Shown: positions 33,068-43,299 of the stretch, piece after piece | How the letters are laid out: each line of letters opens with the position of its first letter | Numbering within the stretch: the first letter of the stretch is position 1 | Source of the DNA: Cladocopium goreaui | Taxonomy: Eukaryota; Sar; Dinophyceae; Suessiales; Symbiodiniaceae | DNA length: 64,000 nucleotides | Reading direction: 5' to 3' | NCBI GenBank assembly: GCA_947184155.2 | Contig: CAMXCT020002046.1 | Span: 524,022 to 588,021, forward strand | Program-made: the position numbers and the translations under genes | The notes under the pieces: generated by a model | What the model was told of the DNA's origin: nothing | Database searches by the model: none | Seen by the model: the letters and a program-made list of their open reading frames with translations, nothing else

Positions 33068-34896
33068 TGAAGTTGGCCAATGCCAGATCCATCCAGGTCC
33101 GCTGCACGCTTCAACGGAAGCAAAGGCTCTTTCTCCTCAACATAGAGTTCCTCAGCAGGCACCGAGATTGCATTAGCATACCCTGCCTCTCTTGTTTTCA
33201 ACTTACCATAATCCAGGACATAGTACACATCTTTGTGTGACAATGGACCTGCGTCATATCGCCAACCAGCAAACAAACCAGGCTTTGAGGATGGATCAAA
33301 TTTGCCTCTCTGAGCTGCCGGCACATGGTAGTGCACAAGCTGTCCTAGAAGCAACTTTCTACCAGAAAACTCTTTACCTGTCGCAAGCTGATGTCTTGTT
33401 TGGTCTTTTCCGGACACACATTGAAACGCTGTGAGCGTGGTGGCTGCATAGTCAACTGAATGGACCCACAAACCGGCTACAATATCGAATCCAGCTTGCA
33501 AATGACAAGCCCTGGCAATTTCTTGCACGGTTCTGATGTCCCGTTCGAGGACACTGTTGTGTGGGAACCTATTCTCAAGGGTGCCTTCAAAATCTTCAAA
33601 ATGACATCCAAGCTGCTTGCATGCTGCTCTAACTTCAACGGCTTGATCGGATTTTACCATTATGGAAGGTTGGTCGTACGATGGCCCGAGAAACGACAGT
33701 ATGTTGCCTACCACGGATGAGGTGTCTCGCTTGTTCAAAGGATATGCCCTGATCCATCCCGAAAACTCACCACGTACGACCTGGACCACATGCTCTTTAC
33801 CTGAACTCAACTTCTGAACGATCACGAAGTCTGTTGCGATCCTTTCTCCAAATTGGGTTACCGCGGGTAACATGCCACGATCTGTGAGTGCATCATGTCT
33901 GAACCTGCGAACTTTCTTTCTGTACATTCTCGATCTTTGGCAGACTGGACAATGAGGATTCTTTGGATAATGACACAACTTATGCTCTAAGGAATTAGCT
34001 TCAGCTACGAGGCGTCTCAACCGATCTACTGGCATCTCCCCTTCGGAATCTGCATCGGATGAAGCCCCCTCTTCCCTGACACGTTCTTCTCGAGCTTCTG
34101 GAACCACGGCTGGAGCGGAGTGCTCAACACCTTCTCCTGCGGCACCTGGCAATGCGTATGCTGACGACATGTTAAATGTCTCAGTGAAGATGGGAACACT
34201 ATCCTCTACTCGCTGGGCACGAATGATATCCGAGTTGTGTGTCAATTGAATGGAGTCTGCACTCTTGCCAAAGAACGGCAATTCACCTGGGCACCAAATG
34301 AAGGGATGACCCTGCTCCACAAGTTTACCAAGTGACCGAACCATGGGGCAATCGTCCATAACCTGAAAATGAGCTTTTCCAAAGACGTCTCCAGGAATTT
34401 CAACGCAAGAATCACTCACTACCGTGCCAATTCCAGTTTCAAATTTGATTGGATTTACGGATTGAGTTTGTTTCTGAATCACAGCATTCGGAACACCCTG
34501 CTCAATCAAAGCACGATGCGATGTGAGGTCACGGCCTGCCCCTGAGTCTGCAATACATTCAAGCGAATACTGATCAGCTACTTTGGCACTCGTTGCATTT
34601 CCATGATTATGTTGATGGAAAACGGCTGGTGCTGCCGACAGTGTTGCCACGGAGGCAAACCCCTGGGGCGTATGGGCACCAGTGAGCATCGATACACAAG
34701 TGGTAACGAACTGCATGAACCTCCCAATCAAGGATTTTCCTATGGAAGATGTTGACCCTTTGGATGCAACAGAACACGCACTCGATGATGCAAAATTTCC
34801 GACCGAAGCTATGGTGGCCACAGCAGCTTTGGCGGTTGATGAGGAGGGCTGCGAAGGCGAAGGCTTTGGCTTTGCCGCTACCTTCTTGGCTGGGTC
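33064..34896 (-). CDS. Element 2 protease and integrase
   Basis: A continuous frame with an aspartic-protease site (CIADSGAGRDLTSH), an integrase HHCC region (HKLCHYPKNPHCPVCQRSR) and a DDE core: ATDF, VKSDQA and a Glu in NSVLERDIRTVQ, with the copia C-terminal GKFDPSSKPGLFAGWRYDAG. It ends at a stop at 33,064, where coding continues in another frame. The frame has no ATG of its own; it continues from the gag zinc-finger region. Confidence 0.85.
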   Translation of the reverse strand, partial: DPAKKVAAKPKPSPSQPSSSTAKAAVATIASVGNFASSSACSVASKGSTSSIGKSLIGRFMQFVTTCVSMLTGAHTPQGFASVATLSAAPAVFHQHNHGNATSAKVADQYSLECIADSGAGRDLTSHRALIEQGVPNAVIQKQTQSVNPIKFETGIGTVVSDSCVEIPGDVFGKAHFQVMDDCPMVRSLGKLVEQGHPFIWCPGELPFFGKSADSIQLTHNSDIIRAQRVEDSVPIFTETFNMSSAYALPGAAGEGVEHSAPAVVPEAREERVREEGASSDADSEGEMPVDRLRRLVAEANSLEHKLCHYPKNPHCPVCQRSRMYRKKVRRFRHDALTDRGMLPAVTQFGERIATDFVIVQKLSSGKEHVVQVVRGEFSGWIRAYPLNKRDTSSVVGNILSFLGPSYDQPSIMVKSDQAVEVRAACKQLGCHFEDFEGTLENRFPHNSVLERDIRTVQEIARACHLQAGFDIVAGLWVHSVDYAATTLTAFQCVSGKDQTRHQLATGKEFSGRKLLLGQLVHYHVPAAQRGKFDPSSKPGLFAGWRYDAGPLSHKDVYYVLDYGKLKTREAGYANAISVPAEELYVEEKEPLLPLKRAADLDGSGIGQLQ

Positions 34897-34953
34897 ATGG
34901 TAAAACGGACATGCATCACCACGGTTGCATGAACCCTTTCCCCAGAACAGACA
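34897..34953 (-). CDS. Element 2 gag CCCH zinc finger
   Basis: The minus strand reads CLFWGKGSCNRGDACPFYH, a C-x7-C-x5-C-x3-H (CCCH) RNA-binding finger in place of the usual retroviral CCHC knuckle. It is in frame with protease-integrase and lies after a Lys/Pro-rich linker. A frame change near 35,075, in a GGGGAAAAGGG run, separates it from the rest of gag. Confidence 0.75.
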
Positions 34954-34955
34954 AT

Positions 34956-37439
34956 CTACACGTGCTTTGTCTGGCTTCGGATCAGCCTTTGGCTTGGGAT
35001 TTGACTTTGTCTCCTCTCCTTGACCCGGACTTTTGCCTTTATTCTCCTTCTTACCCTTATACCCTTTTCCCCAGAACCTTTCTCCTTTGGATTAGGCTGA
35101 GTGGCTTTTGGCTTTGCCTTGGCCTTCGGGTTTGGAAGTCCTTTGGACTCCTCTTGTGTACCTTCCGACTTTGTCGTTGCAGCCGCGGCCTTTGGCTTTG
35201 GCTTGTTGTCCTTGTCCTTGTCTTTGAGTCGTTTCTGAAGCGAACTGCGCACTGCCTCTTCGTTCTGGTCCTCCTTCATCTCATTGATGCACGTCTTGAG
35301 CTTTCCGAAAAGCCAGTCATAGGTACGGCAGTGAGAACCGACTCTGGAATCACGGATCTTGTCAATGTGTCTTTGCATCACTCTTACCTTACGCATACGT
35401 GAGTATAGCCAAGTGTAACAAGTCATTTCTGGTGGCTGCAACTCCGGTGGAATCGAATTCAGCACATACTCTACCCGATCAACAAAGCTACTCAGTCCTT
35501 CAGGTGTATATTGAGTGACTTCAAGTTCAAGCAAACTCTGCTGAGTGAGATTGGCACCACTACTTTGGTCAAGAAATAACCGTCTTGCGATCATGTTCAA
35601 CAACACTCTTCCCAAAGGAGCCCTTCCTCTCATCTGCTCAGATTCCGTGTAAGCTTGAAACTGTAAGCCCAACTCCCCTTTGAGGTGTTTGGCCTCCATC
35701 AAAACACTTGCAAGATGAGCATCTAATCTTGGCATTTCAGCTGACGTCAGAATCAACACTTCTCTCGTTACGTCTGGAGAAAACGCCTGCAGCAACCACT
35801 AAAGGATCTGACTCTGTCCTGTTTTGCATGTTTTGTCAATGGATGATGCCTTTGTCAGGAAAGCGTTCTTCCATCCACCATATTGAGCTGCATCAACTGG
35901 AATGGTTTCTATTTTGATCAAACTCAAATCCTTTGCTTTAAAAATCACTGACTCATCAAAGACTACCGCTGACCCTACACCAATTGAAGGATTGATTCGG
36001 TCTCCTCTCAATCTCCCAAGTCCGGACGATGCTGGACTGTCATTTGGAATCATTTGGAGGTGGCCCCCTTCCACGATCAGGTGATCCTCCTCCACCTCCA
36101 TGCCGATCACTGGTCGATGAAGATGACGAGGATGAGTCATCAGGTGGCGGATCGAGTCCCTTTTGGGTTGAACTTCCTGGCAATTCAATTGTTGAAGCAT
36201 TCCCCAAGTAACTACATGTTGAAAGCGAAAACATCTGTGGTGCAGCATTGGCTCTTTCGAATGACGCGAGTGCATCGAATGTGCTGGACTAGGATCCTGA
36301 GACGGTGGATATCCTGCACAAGCTGATTGAACATATTCTGGTGGCGCTGCAACCCTGCTGTCAACATAGCTCTCATGTTTCTTCTTACGTGTATGTCTAC
36401 CCCTCAAAACTTTGATTTCATCCTTGAGTGAATTCATCATTTGCATCAACCCTGAAACATCAACCGTGCCATTTTGGTCTTGAAACGGTACATCATACTG
36501 GCCCGACGAATCCCTAACCATTGTGATTTCACTCTGAAGGGATCCCACTTGGTTCATGAGATTTCGCTGTTCGTCCCTTTGTGACTCCAGCGCTTGCGAT
36601 TGTGATTCAATGATTGCAAGAAGTTCACGATTGCGATCCTCCATTTGCGACAATCGATGTTGCGAATCCTCATGTGCTCTTTGAGCAATGTCTTGAATTT
36701 GAGCAATTTCCCTTTGATAATTTGTTTCCATGTCACTTACAATGGCTTGGGCTCTGGTCTCAACTGACTGAACCTGAACCTGTGCCTGAGCTTGGACTTC
36801 AGAAACATGGGTTCTTGCCTCTTGGACAAAGTTCTGAACAGCCTGATCAGCCAACCTTTGAGTACTAGTCACTTCCGAGCGAGCTTCATGGATGGCCGCA
36901 TGAGCATGTCTTTCAACTCCCTGGACATGTTGGATAACTGCTACCGGATCCATCCCTACTTGAACTTGCATAGATCTTTGATCATAAGCATGTTGGTGCA
37001 CATGTTGATGAACTGACCTTTGGTCCTGTGCCTGCACATGCTGATGCCTGCTACGAACAACCGATCTTTGATCATGTTGTCTTCCAAGTGATACGGGTTG
37101 ACCAGTTGGTGGCAATCCTCCCCCACTACCCTGTCTATCTTCCAAGGCTGTCAATGAACCTGGACCTCGATGACTGGACAATGGCGATTCTGCACGGCTT
37201 CCACTTTGACTCCTGGACGAGACAAGCTGCTGGGAACCCCCTTCATATGGACTATCCCTTGACCTGGAACGGTTCCTTCTAAGTGGCTCAGCATGACTCG
37301 GAGTTTGTGAACTAGCACTGGATTCCGATTGAATTGCTGATGCTACTTGTACCTGCAATGCCCTAGATGGAATCCCATCCGGCGAACTGCTAGACATTTG
37401 AAGGGATGATTCCGTTGAGTCATTGGCTGAAGGCTCCAT
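34956..37439 (-). pseudogene. Element 2 gag, interrupted by a stop
   Basis: ATG at 37,439. The N-terminal third is Ser/Gln/Arg-rich and disordered. It is followed by a long Gln/Glu-rich coiled-coil region, then a gag core. An in-frame TAG at 35,799-35,801 interrupts the frame, which then continues with FSPDVTREVLILTSAEMP through a helical gag domain (SLLELEVTQYTPEGLSSFVD) to a Lys-rich linker. The frame ends at 34,956 after the shift near 35,075. The intact protein would package element RNA. No readthrough signal was identified around the TAG. Confidence 0.75.
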
Positions 37440-37660
37440 TTAACCCAATACTGATGATACTGGCGGCATTGTCAAATGAGAACGCTGGCAAAAATTGCAC
37501 TCCAAATAAATTGGGGTTCACCAAAGTGACAAATACTTTTGAGTTGGTTTGTAGTTTTGATCTGAGGCAAATCCCGGACTTTCTTTTTCACCTTTGGCGA
37601 AGGATCCAAGAAACTCACCCCTCAATGTGGCGTTGCACTGGATCGCAACTCTCCACGAGA

Positions 37661-38350
37661 TCAGACTGTGCGTCGGGTAAGGATGAACTCTGCCAATCGT
37701 CTACTGAGGTGATCCGTGTCCAACAACTGAGCCAGTGCGTCACCAAGATTCTTGAAATATCGATGTCCTTGGCACTGTGGCTTGCGAGGCACCTTGATCC
37801 CTACAGCAGTGATCCCATCCGGATGTCCAACCGGCCAGCCACGATACTCCCGATACCGTTCCAGCTCGTCTAACACCTCGTCTGAATCGTCGAAATGCAC
37901 CAAGTGGCAAGAGCCGAAATGCGTGATTGACTGAAGTGCTGACAGTTTCCCACCTGCACGACCACGCTTCTCGGTGGTAATGATGTGGTCAAACAAATCT
38001 GGATACTTCCACGACAGGCTCTGGACTTGATCTCGGCACACTGGACTACAGGTGTAAGAGCAAACCAGAACTGCCACACCACGATCTTTCAAACATCGAA
38101 TGAGCCGCTCGTACTCAGGTAACAATGTGTATGGAGGCAATGGATGGTCAGTTCCTCGAGAATGACGCTTGATGTCCAAAACTTGATGCCAGTCCAAACT
38201 CACAATTACCTGTCCACTGAACTTCACTCTTGGCTCCGATGGTGTGATCATGGTTCCAGCAAAGGCCTGATCCCAAGCCTCCCACACTGGTCGTGGAGTA
38301 GTTCTTCCACGCCCTGTTGGCCCTGATGACACCGATGATCCTGATGCCAT
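37661..38350 (-). CDS. HAD-like phosphatase ORF in element 2
   Basis: A 229-codon ATG-started ORF between the leader and gag. HAD-superfamily motifs appear in order: VIVSLDWHQVLD (motif I with the nucleophile Asp, but His at the usual second Asp), VAVLVCSYTC (motif II Ser/Thr), a Lys in GGKLSALQ and HFDDSDEVLDEL (motif IV acidic pair). The length and a short N-terminal Ser/Gly-rich extension fit a minimal HAD fold without a large cap. It is on the element's sense strand and inside its LTRs, so it appears to travel with the element. Loss of the second motif-I Asp suggests altered or no phosphatase activity. The assignment is by motif only. Confidence 0.6.
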   Translation of the reverse strand: MASGSSVSSGPTGRGRTTPRPVWEAWDQAFAGTMITPSEPRVKFSGQVIVSLDWHQVLDIKRHSRGTDHPLPPYTLLPEYERLIRCLKDRGVAVLVCSYTCSPVCRDQVQSLSWKYPDLFDHIITTEKRGRAGGKLSALQSITHFGSCHLVHFDDSDEVLDELERYREYRGWPVGHPDGITAVGIKVPRKPQCQGHRYFKNLGDALAQLLDTDHLSRRLAEFILTRRTV

Positions 38351-38356
38351 GTTGAC

Positions 38357-38500
38357 GGTCGAAGTACCACAGGATTGGCTTTAGGCACAACTGGTCGATG
38401 TACCACAGGATTGGCTCTAGGCACAGCTGGTTGATGTGCCACAGGTTGGCTTTAGGCACAGCTGGTCTAAGTACCACAGGATTGGCTTTGGGCACAGCTG
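38357..38500. repeat. 36-bp tandem repeat in element 2 leader
   Basis: Four copies (one 35 bp) containing GTACCACAGGATTGGCTTT and GGCACAGCTGGT. They lie just upstream of the HAD ORF start in element sense. As 36 is a multiple of three, they encode short repeats in any open frame. Confidence 0.85.
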
Positions 38501-38520
38501 GTCTAGTCGCAGGTCTGGCC

Positions 38521-39141
38521 TTAGATATACAGCTCCAAGACTAGCCGATGATGGACGAGCAATCGAAGCTGGGTCTGCCCAAATACCCGATGGAACGTCT
38601 TCCTCTTCCGCGATTCGGACGAAATCCAAACAGTCCCTGCAAATTCTGAATCGGTCTGAACCTCTTCAAAAAACGGCTGATATGGATGTCGAGCCAGTCT
38701 GGGCAGCAAAGGCCTATCCCTCAATGGCAGGATGTCACGCTTGCACCGTTGATGCTGCTCCTCAGCCTGTCGAAGACGCCTGAGAACAATCTGATTCCTC
38801 CTATCACGAGGATCAAACTGGTCGTGGTACACGACGAACTCAAGAAGGCCAATGAAGTACCCAAGCACCTGCAGACAAATACTCTTGTACCTGCGCTTGA
38901 ACACTCTCCCGCCTCTCTTTTCTCTGCGAACTTTCTCGAAACGGCTGACAAGTTGCACACCCTTTCTAGGAGTGCGATCCCTTTGCATCAACGGGCACCG
39001 AGCACTAGTCAATGGCAATATGGAACAGGCACGGTCAAATGAGTTGAACTCTTTGAGCCGGATATGCACAAATGAAGCACTTGTTCCACCTTTCTTGGAC
39101 GTTATGGATTTTCTCTTCTTTATGCTTGGGACTACACTCAA
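38521..39141 (-). CDS. Element 2 leader ORF, basic, unknown
   Basis: A 206-codon frame in element sense, rich in Arg and Lys (KKRKSITSKKGG, RRLRQAEEQHQRCKRD). I recognise no domain, and overlapping frames are also open. It could be a leader-encoded protein or simply non-coding leader. It precedes the 36-bp repeats and the HAD ORF. Confidence 0.25.
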   Translation of the reverse strand: MSVVPSIKKRKSITSKKGGTSASFVHIRLKEFNSFDRACSILPLTSARCPLMQRDRTPRKGVQLVSRFEKVRREKRGGRVFKRRYKSICLQVLGYFIGLLEFVVYHDQFDPRDRRNQIVLRRLRQAEEQHQRCKRDILPLRDRPLLPRLARHPYQPFFEEVQTDSEFAGTVWISSESRKRKTFHRVFGQTQLRLLVHHRLVLELYI

Positions 39142-39595
39142 AGATTCCTAAGGAAAGTCCGAGGAGCACTGGTTGTTTAACCTACCAAGCAAACTAGTAT
39201 GGAATTGGTCAACTTTGATCCGGTGTTGCAGTGGATCGCAAACACCCCGGAATATATCACTCACTTGAACGTGCGAACACACAATTACAAGGAGCTACTT
39301 CTTTTGAAGTTAGGGTTATGGAATTCGGATCCTATCCAATGGCAGTGTTGCACTGGATCGCAACTCCCTGCCCAGCACCAAGCAATCCTTCGCAGAGAAG
39401 CTTAGGCTTTTCTTCACTTGGCGAGACCTGGACCGGTCTAATTAACACGTCTGTGGGACAAACAATCCTAGACCCTTTGCAACTCAATTATGGGTCTATT
39501 AGAAAAGTTACTGCCACAGGCAGCGGGGGTGTGGCAACCAAAGGGGCTCAAGCTTTGGGGGACCATAAGTTTATGGAATTAGCTTATGTGAAGCT

Positions 39596-39609
39596 GAGGC
39601 TGTTAACCA
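39596..39609 (-). promoter_or_regulatory. Primer-binding site of element 2
   Basis: At the inner edge of the 5' LTR the minus strand reads TGGTTAACAGCC, the first T being the last LTR base. TGG fits tRNA CCA pairing. The tRNA is not assigned. Confidence 0.5.
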
Positions 39610-39806
39610 GTTAGTTCAACCACGATACAGCCTTACGTGGGAACTAGTCAAGATGCACCCAAGCACAAGGCAGCGCCTTTTTAACAGTGCTTGAGCCAAA
39701 ACAAGTCGGTAACAACCAAAATGGTTTGTACAAACAGGCAAGTCAAGGAATGTAACTATGGTCGTCAACTGTAAAATACCCTTGGAATACGTGTGATTTC
39801 ACAACT
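39609..39806 (-). repeat. 5' LTR of element 2 (198 bp)
   Basis: Matches 29,916-30,109 with about three substitutions and a 4-bp indel. It carries the second spliced-leader-like 12-mer (39,690-39,701) and is followed outside by CTCAC and the satellite. Confidence 0.93.
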
Positions 39807-41710
39807 CTCACTTCACACTTTCCACTCTACACTTTACACTCCACACTCCACACTCCACCACACTCTACACTTTGCACTCCACACCTTACACTTTACACTT
39901 TGCACTCCACTCTTTGCACTCTACACTTTACACTCCACACTCTACACTTTACACTCCACACTCCACACCCTACACCCCACCACACTCTACACTTTACAGT
40001 ATGCACTCCACACTACTCACTCCACACTTTACACTCCATTTACGCTCCACACTCCACACTCTACACTTTCCACTCCACACTCCACACTCGACACTTTACA
40101 CTCCACACTCCACAAATTACACTTTAGACTCCTCACTCCTCACTCTACACTTTACACTCCACACTTGAAATTTTGCACTTTACACTCCTCACTCCACACT
40201 TTACACTCCACACTTTACAGTCCACACTCCACACTTTAGACTCTACACTTTACACTTTACACTGACTCTACACTGTACACTCCACACTTTACACTTCACA
40301 CTTTACACTCCTCACTCCACACTGTACACTTTACACTCCACACTCCACACTGTACACTTTACACTCCACACTCCACACTCTACACTTTACACTCTACACT
40401 CCACACTCTACACTTTACACACTCTACACTCCCCACTCCACACTTTACACTCCACGCTTCTTACTTTACACTCCACACTCCACACTCTACACTTTCCACT
40501 CCACACTTTACACTCAACGCTTCTTACTTTACACTCCACACTCCACACTTTACACTCCACACTTTACATTTTTCACTCCACACTATACATTTTACACTCC
40601 TCACTCCACACTTTACACTCCACACTCCACACTCCTCACTTCACAGTTTACACTCCACACTCCACACTCTACACTTTACACTCTACACTTTACACTCTAG
40701 ACTCTACACTCTACACTCCACACTTTACACTTTACACTCCACGCTTTCCACTTCGCACTCCTCACTCCACACTTTACACTCCACACTCTACAGTCCACAC
40801 TCTACACTCCACACTCTACGCTCCACACTTTACCCACTGCACACTCCACACTTTGCCCACTGCACACTCCACACTCCACACGCCTCACTCCACACACTAC
40901 ACTCGACACTCCACACTCTACACTCCACCACACTCTACATTCTACACACACCACACTCCTCACTCCTCACTCCACACTCCACACTTTACACTCCACATTT
41001 CACACTTTACACTCCTCACTCCAAACTTTACACTCCACACTTTACAGTCCACACTCCACACTCTACACTTTCCACTTCACACTCCACACTCTACACTTTA
41101 TACTCAACACTCCACACTCTACAGTACACTTTATACTCTACACTCCGCACTCCACACTCTACACTTTACACACTCTACACTCCCCACTCCACACTTTACA
41201 CTCCACACTTCTGACTTGACACTCCACACTCCACACTCTACACTTTCCACTCCACACCCCACACTCTAATACTTTACACTCCACACTCCACTCTTTACAC
41301 TTTACATGTTTTGCTCCACACTTTACATTTTACACTCCTCACTCCTCACTCCACACTTTACACTCCACACTCCACACTCCTCACTTCACACTTTACACTC
41401 CACACTTTACACTCTACACTCCACACTTTACACTTTACACTATACACTGTACACTCCACACTCCACACTTTACACTCCTCACTCCACACTCCACACTCTA
41501 CACTCCACACTCTACACTCCACACTCTACACTCCACACTCTACACTTTACACTCCACACTCCACACTCTACACTTTACACTCTACACTTTACACTCTATA
41601 CACCCCACACTCCACACTCTACACTTTACACTCCACACGCCACACTCCACAATTTACACGTTAGACTTCTCACTCCACACTCTACATTTTTCACTCCACA
41701 CTGCAGACTG
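39807..41710. repeat. Heptamer satellite, right part
   Basis: About 1.9 kb of YYYACAC heptamers (TTTACAC, TCCACAC, TCTACAC) with sporadic variants. It continues the array at 29,551-29,915, for a pre-insertion length near 2.3 kb. No gene. Confidence 0.95.
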
Positions 41711-41871
41711 GTAACAAGGGAAATATGTACAAGACTGTTCAAACAAACTATTGCAGAAAAGTGTTCTGCGTGACTGCATATCCATGTGTTTCGACATTTG
41801 TACCATTAACATACGTGTGAGCATTCGGGTTCGTGGGCTGCATCTTGTTTCCTCTCACCTCAGGCCCTCCG

Positions 41872-42015
41872 GGTGCTGATCTCAGGCCGCGGCAGTTTGA
41901 GGAAGTTCCCGTGCTGCGGAAGAATCCGCTGCTGCAGCGGCCGCGCCGCGTCCAGCAGCTCTTGCGCCTCGACGACGCGGTGGCTGCGATTTTGACCCAG
42001 CGAGCTGGACATCTT
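41872..42015 (-). CDS. GC-rich exon, possibly kinase C-lobe
   Basis: A GC-rich island open on both strands. The minus reading (VVEAQELLDAARPLQQRILP then FLKLPRPEIST) has the higher GC at third positions and would fit the variable C-lobe insert of a LAMMER-like kinase between the exon at 43.8 kb and the last exon at 28.3 kb. The plus reading follows a good-looking acceptor (TTTCCTCTCACCTCAG) and gives RRVQQLLRLDDAVAAIL. I prefer minus, weakly. Confidence 0.35.
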
Positions 42016-42215
42016 TGGGTCACACTGCACATCCCTTGACATGATGCCATGTATACCCGATACGTTATACCTTATTGTTCGAACAATAAGGAAAAACCTC
42101 CACGTCATCCACGCACTGCCAGACCTCAATCAAATAATCAGATTCAATCATGATGTCATGTTCCTTTCTACGCCTCTCAAATTGTGGATAATTATGGATT
42201 AATTACTGGTGGTCC

Positions 42216-42301
42216 AGCGCCTCGTCGGGCAGTTTGCGATGCAGCTGCAGGCACCCTGGGCCAGGCAAGTTCAGCACTTCTTCCCGGAGTTCACTGAATG
42301 G
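42216..42301. CDS. Exon-like island, strand unresolved
   Basis: On plus it is bounded by GGTGGTCCAG and a perfect GTAAGT donor and reads RLVGQFAMQLQAPWARQ. On minus it follows CTTACCATTCAG and reads ELREEVLNLPGPGCLQL then HRKLPDEALDHQ before a stop. Both are plausible as short exons. The minus reading would fall between kinase exons; the plus reading would make a convergent gene with 41.87 kb. Confidence 0.33.
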
Positions 42302-43234
42302 TAAGTGGGAGTCTGAGTCCACAAAACATCCGAATATAAAATGGGGATTCCTGGACGTTGAAGAGCCCCAAAACTACTTGTAGCCCTATTCACAAACGCT
42401 ATTGCTTTATATTGCTTTGATGTTTTGTGGGCTGCCCCATTTTAAGGCAAGTACCAGTTAATATATGAAAGTACTATATAGTAGTCTTGTGGATAGTGCG
42501 TAATCATGAGCCACTTCATGATCACCTGACTTTGGGAACAGTGCTGAAAACAGAATGGCCTCGACTGTCAACAGAAGCATCTTCTGGCAGGGTGCCACCT
42601 GGTGTCATTGCCATTGTGGCCAGTTGCAAGTGCTGGGGGAGCATGATGTTCATTTATTCTATTCAAGTTCCAGAAAGTATTTTTACGATTTTTGACGTAA
42701 GAACGTGGGTGCCAACCAAATATGGAAGATACTTTTTGACTTTCAAGGCAACTTCGAACAAAGTCCAGCTGTTTGAAAATGACGGGCCTCCTACTTACAG
42801 GTCATCTATAAGTCCCAGCTACTCGTTACGGGTCGTTATGATCCCATCAAGATTCCTCGAATGGGGCCACTGCAAATTGCGAGGCTCAAAGCTGTGCAAC
42901 AGACCGGGCCTGTGGATGCAAGTCTCACCATATCTTTGGGCAGCTCGCCTCACAATTGCGACAAAACTGGACCCTGATCGAGCTTGCCAGGGAGGTATTA
43001 AGCATGATGCAAGCCCAGAATGTCCCATGAAATCACATCAAGACAAACAGTAGTCCAAAGCAACATTAGTTTAATTTAGTTTACTCTAGTCAAAAACGAA
43101 TCCAGTGACTCAGAGCCTGCCAATCCCTTCAAGACACAAACGGACGAAACATCCAAGTCATGAGTCAGGCCCATCACGTCCAAAGTAGATGGGGGTGCCA
43201 TCAAAGATATTGTGATAATCAAAAAAAATAATAA
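42302..43234. other. No supported gene; one unrecognised plus ORF
   Basis: A plus frame at 42,487-43,053 (188 codons, for example GVIAIVASCKCWGSMMFIY) has ordinary composition but no domain I know. The rest is AT-rich. Confidence 0.3.
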
Positions 43235-43299
43235 GGGAAAATCTACAGGAAACCATGGCTTTTACCATCAATATATACGGGTTTCCTGTAAATTTTCCC
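43235..43299. mobile_element. 65-bp hairpin element (MITE-like)
   Basis: GGGAAAATCTACAGGAAACC at the left end pairs with GGTTTCCTGTAAATTTTCCC at the right end, with one mismatch across 20-bp arms. A half copy is at 5363-5398. No target duplication is clear. Confidence 0.55.

Larger units (their letters stand above)
29916..39806 (-). mobile_element. Copia-type LTR retrotransposon, element 2
   Basis: A 9.9-kb element in minus orientation bounded by direct repeats of 194 and 198 bp. The order on the minus strand is: leader with 36-bp repeats, HAD-like ORF, gag with coiled coil, CCCH zinc finger, aspartic protease, integrase, methyltransferase-like domain, reverse transcriptase, RNase H, polypurine tract. 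The LTRs differ by about three substitutions and one 4-bp indel, suggesting a fairly recent insertion, yet the coding region has at least two in-frame stops and about four frame changes. This copy is therefore probably non-autonomous. LTR ends are AGTT...AACT instead of TG...CA; the adjoining polypurine tract and the CTCAC flanks support these ends. Confidence 0.92.

Noticed and set aside
35799-35801. TAG in gag as a programmed readthrough codon
   Set aside because: The same element has at least five other lesions, so decay is the simpler reading without sibling copies.
14558-39806. Both retroelements as parts of one nested element
   Set aside because: Each has its own LTR pair, flanking duplication and full gag-to-RNase H set. 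They are separate insertions.
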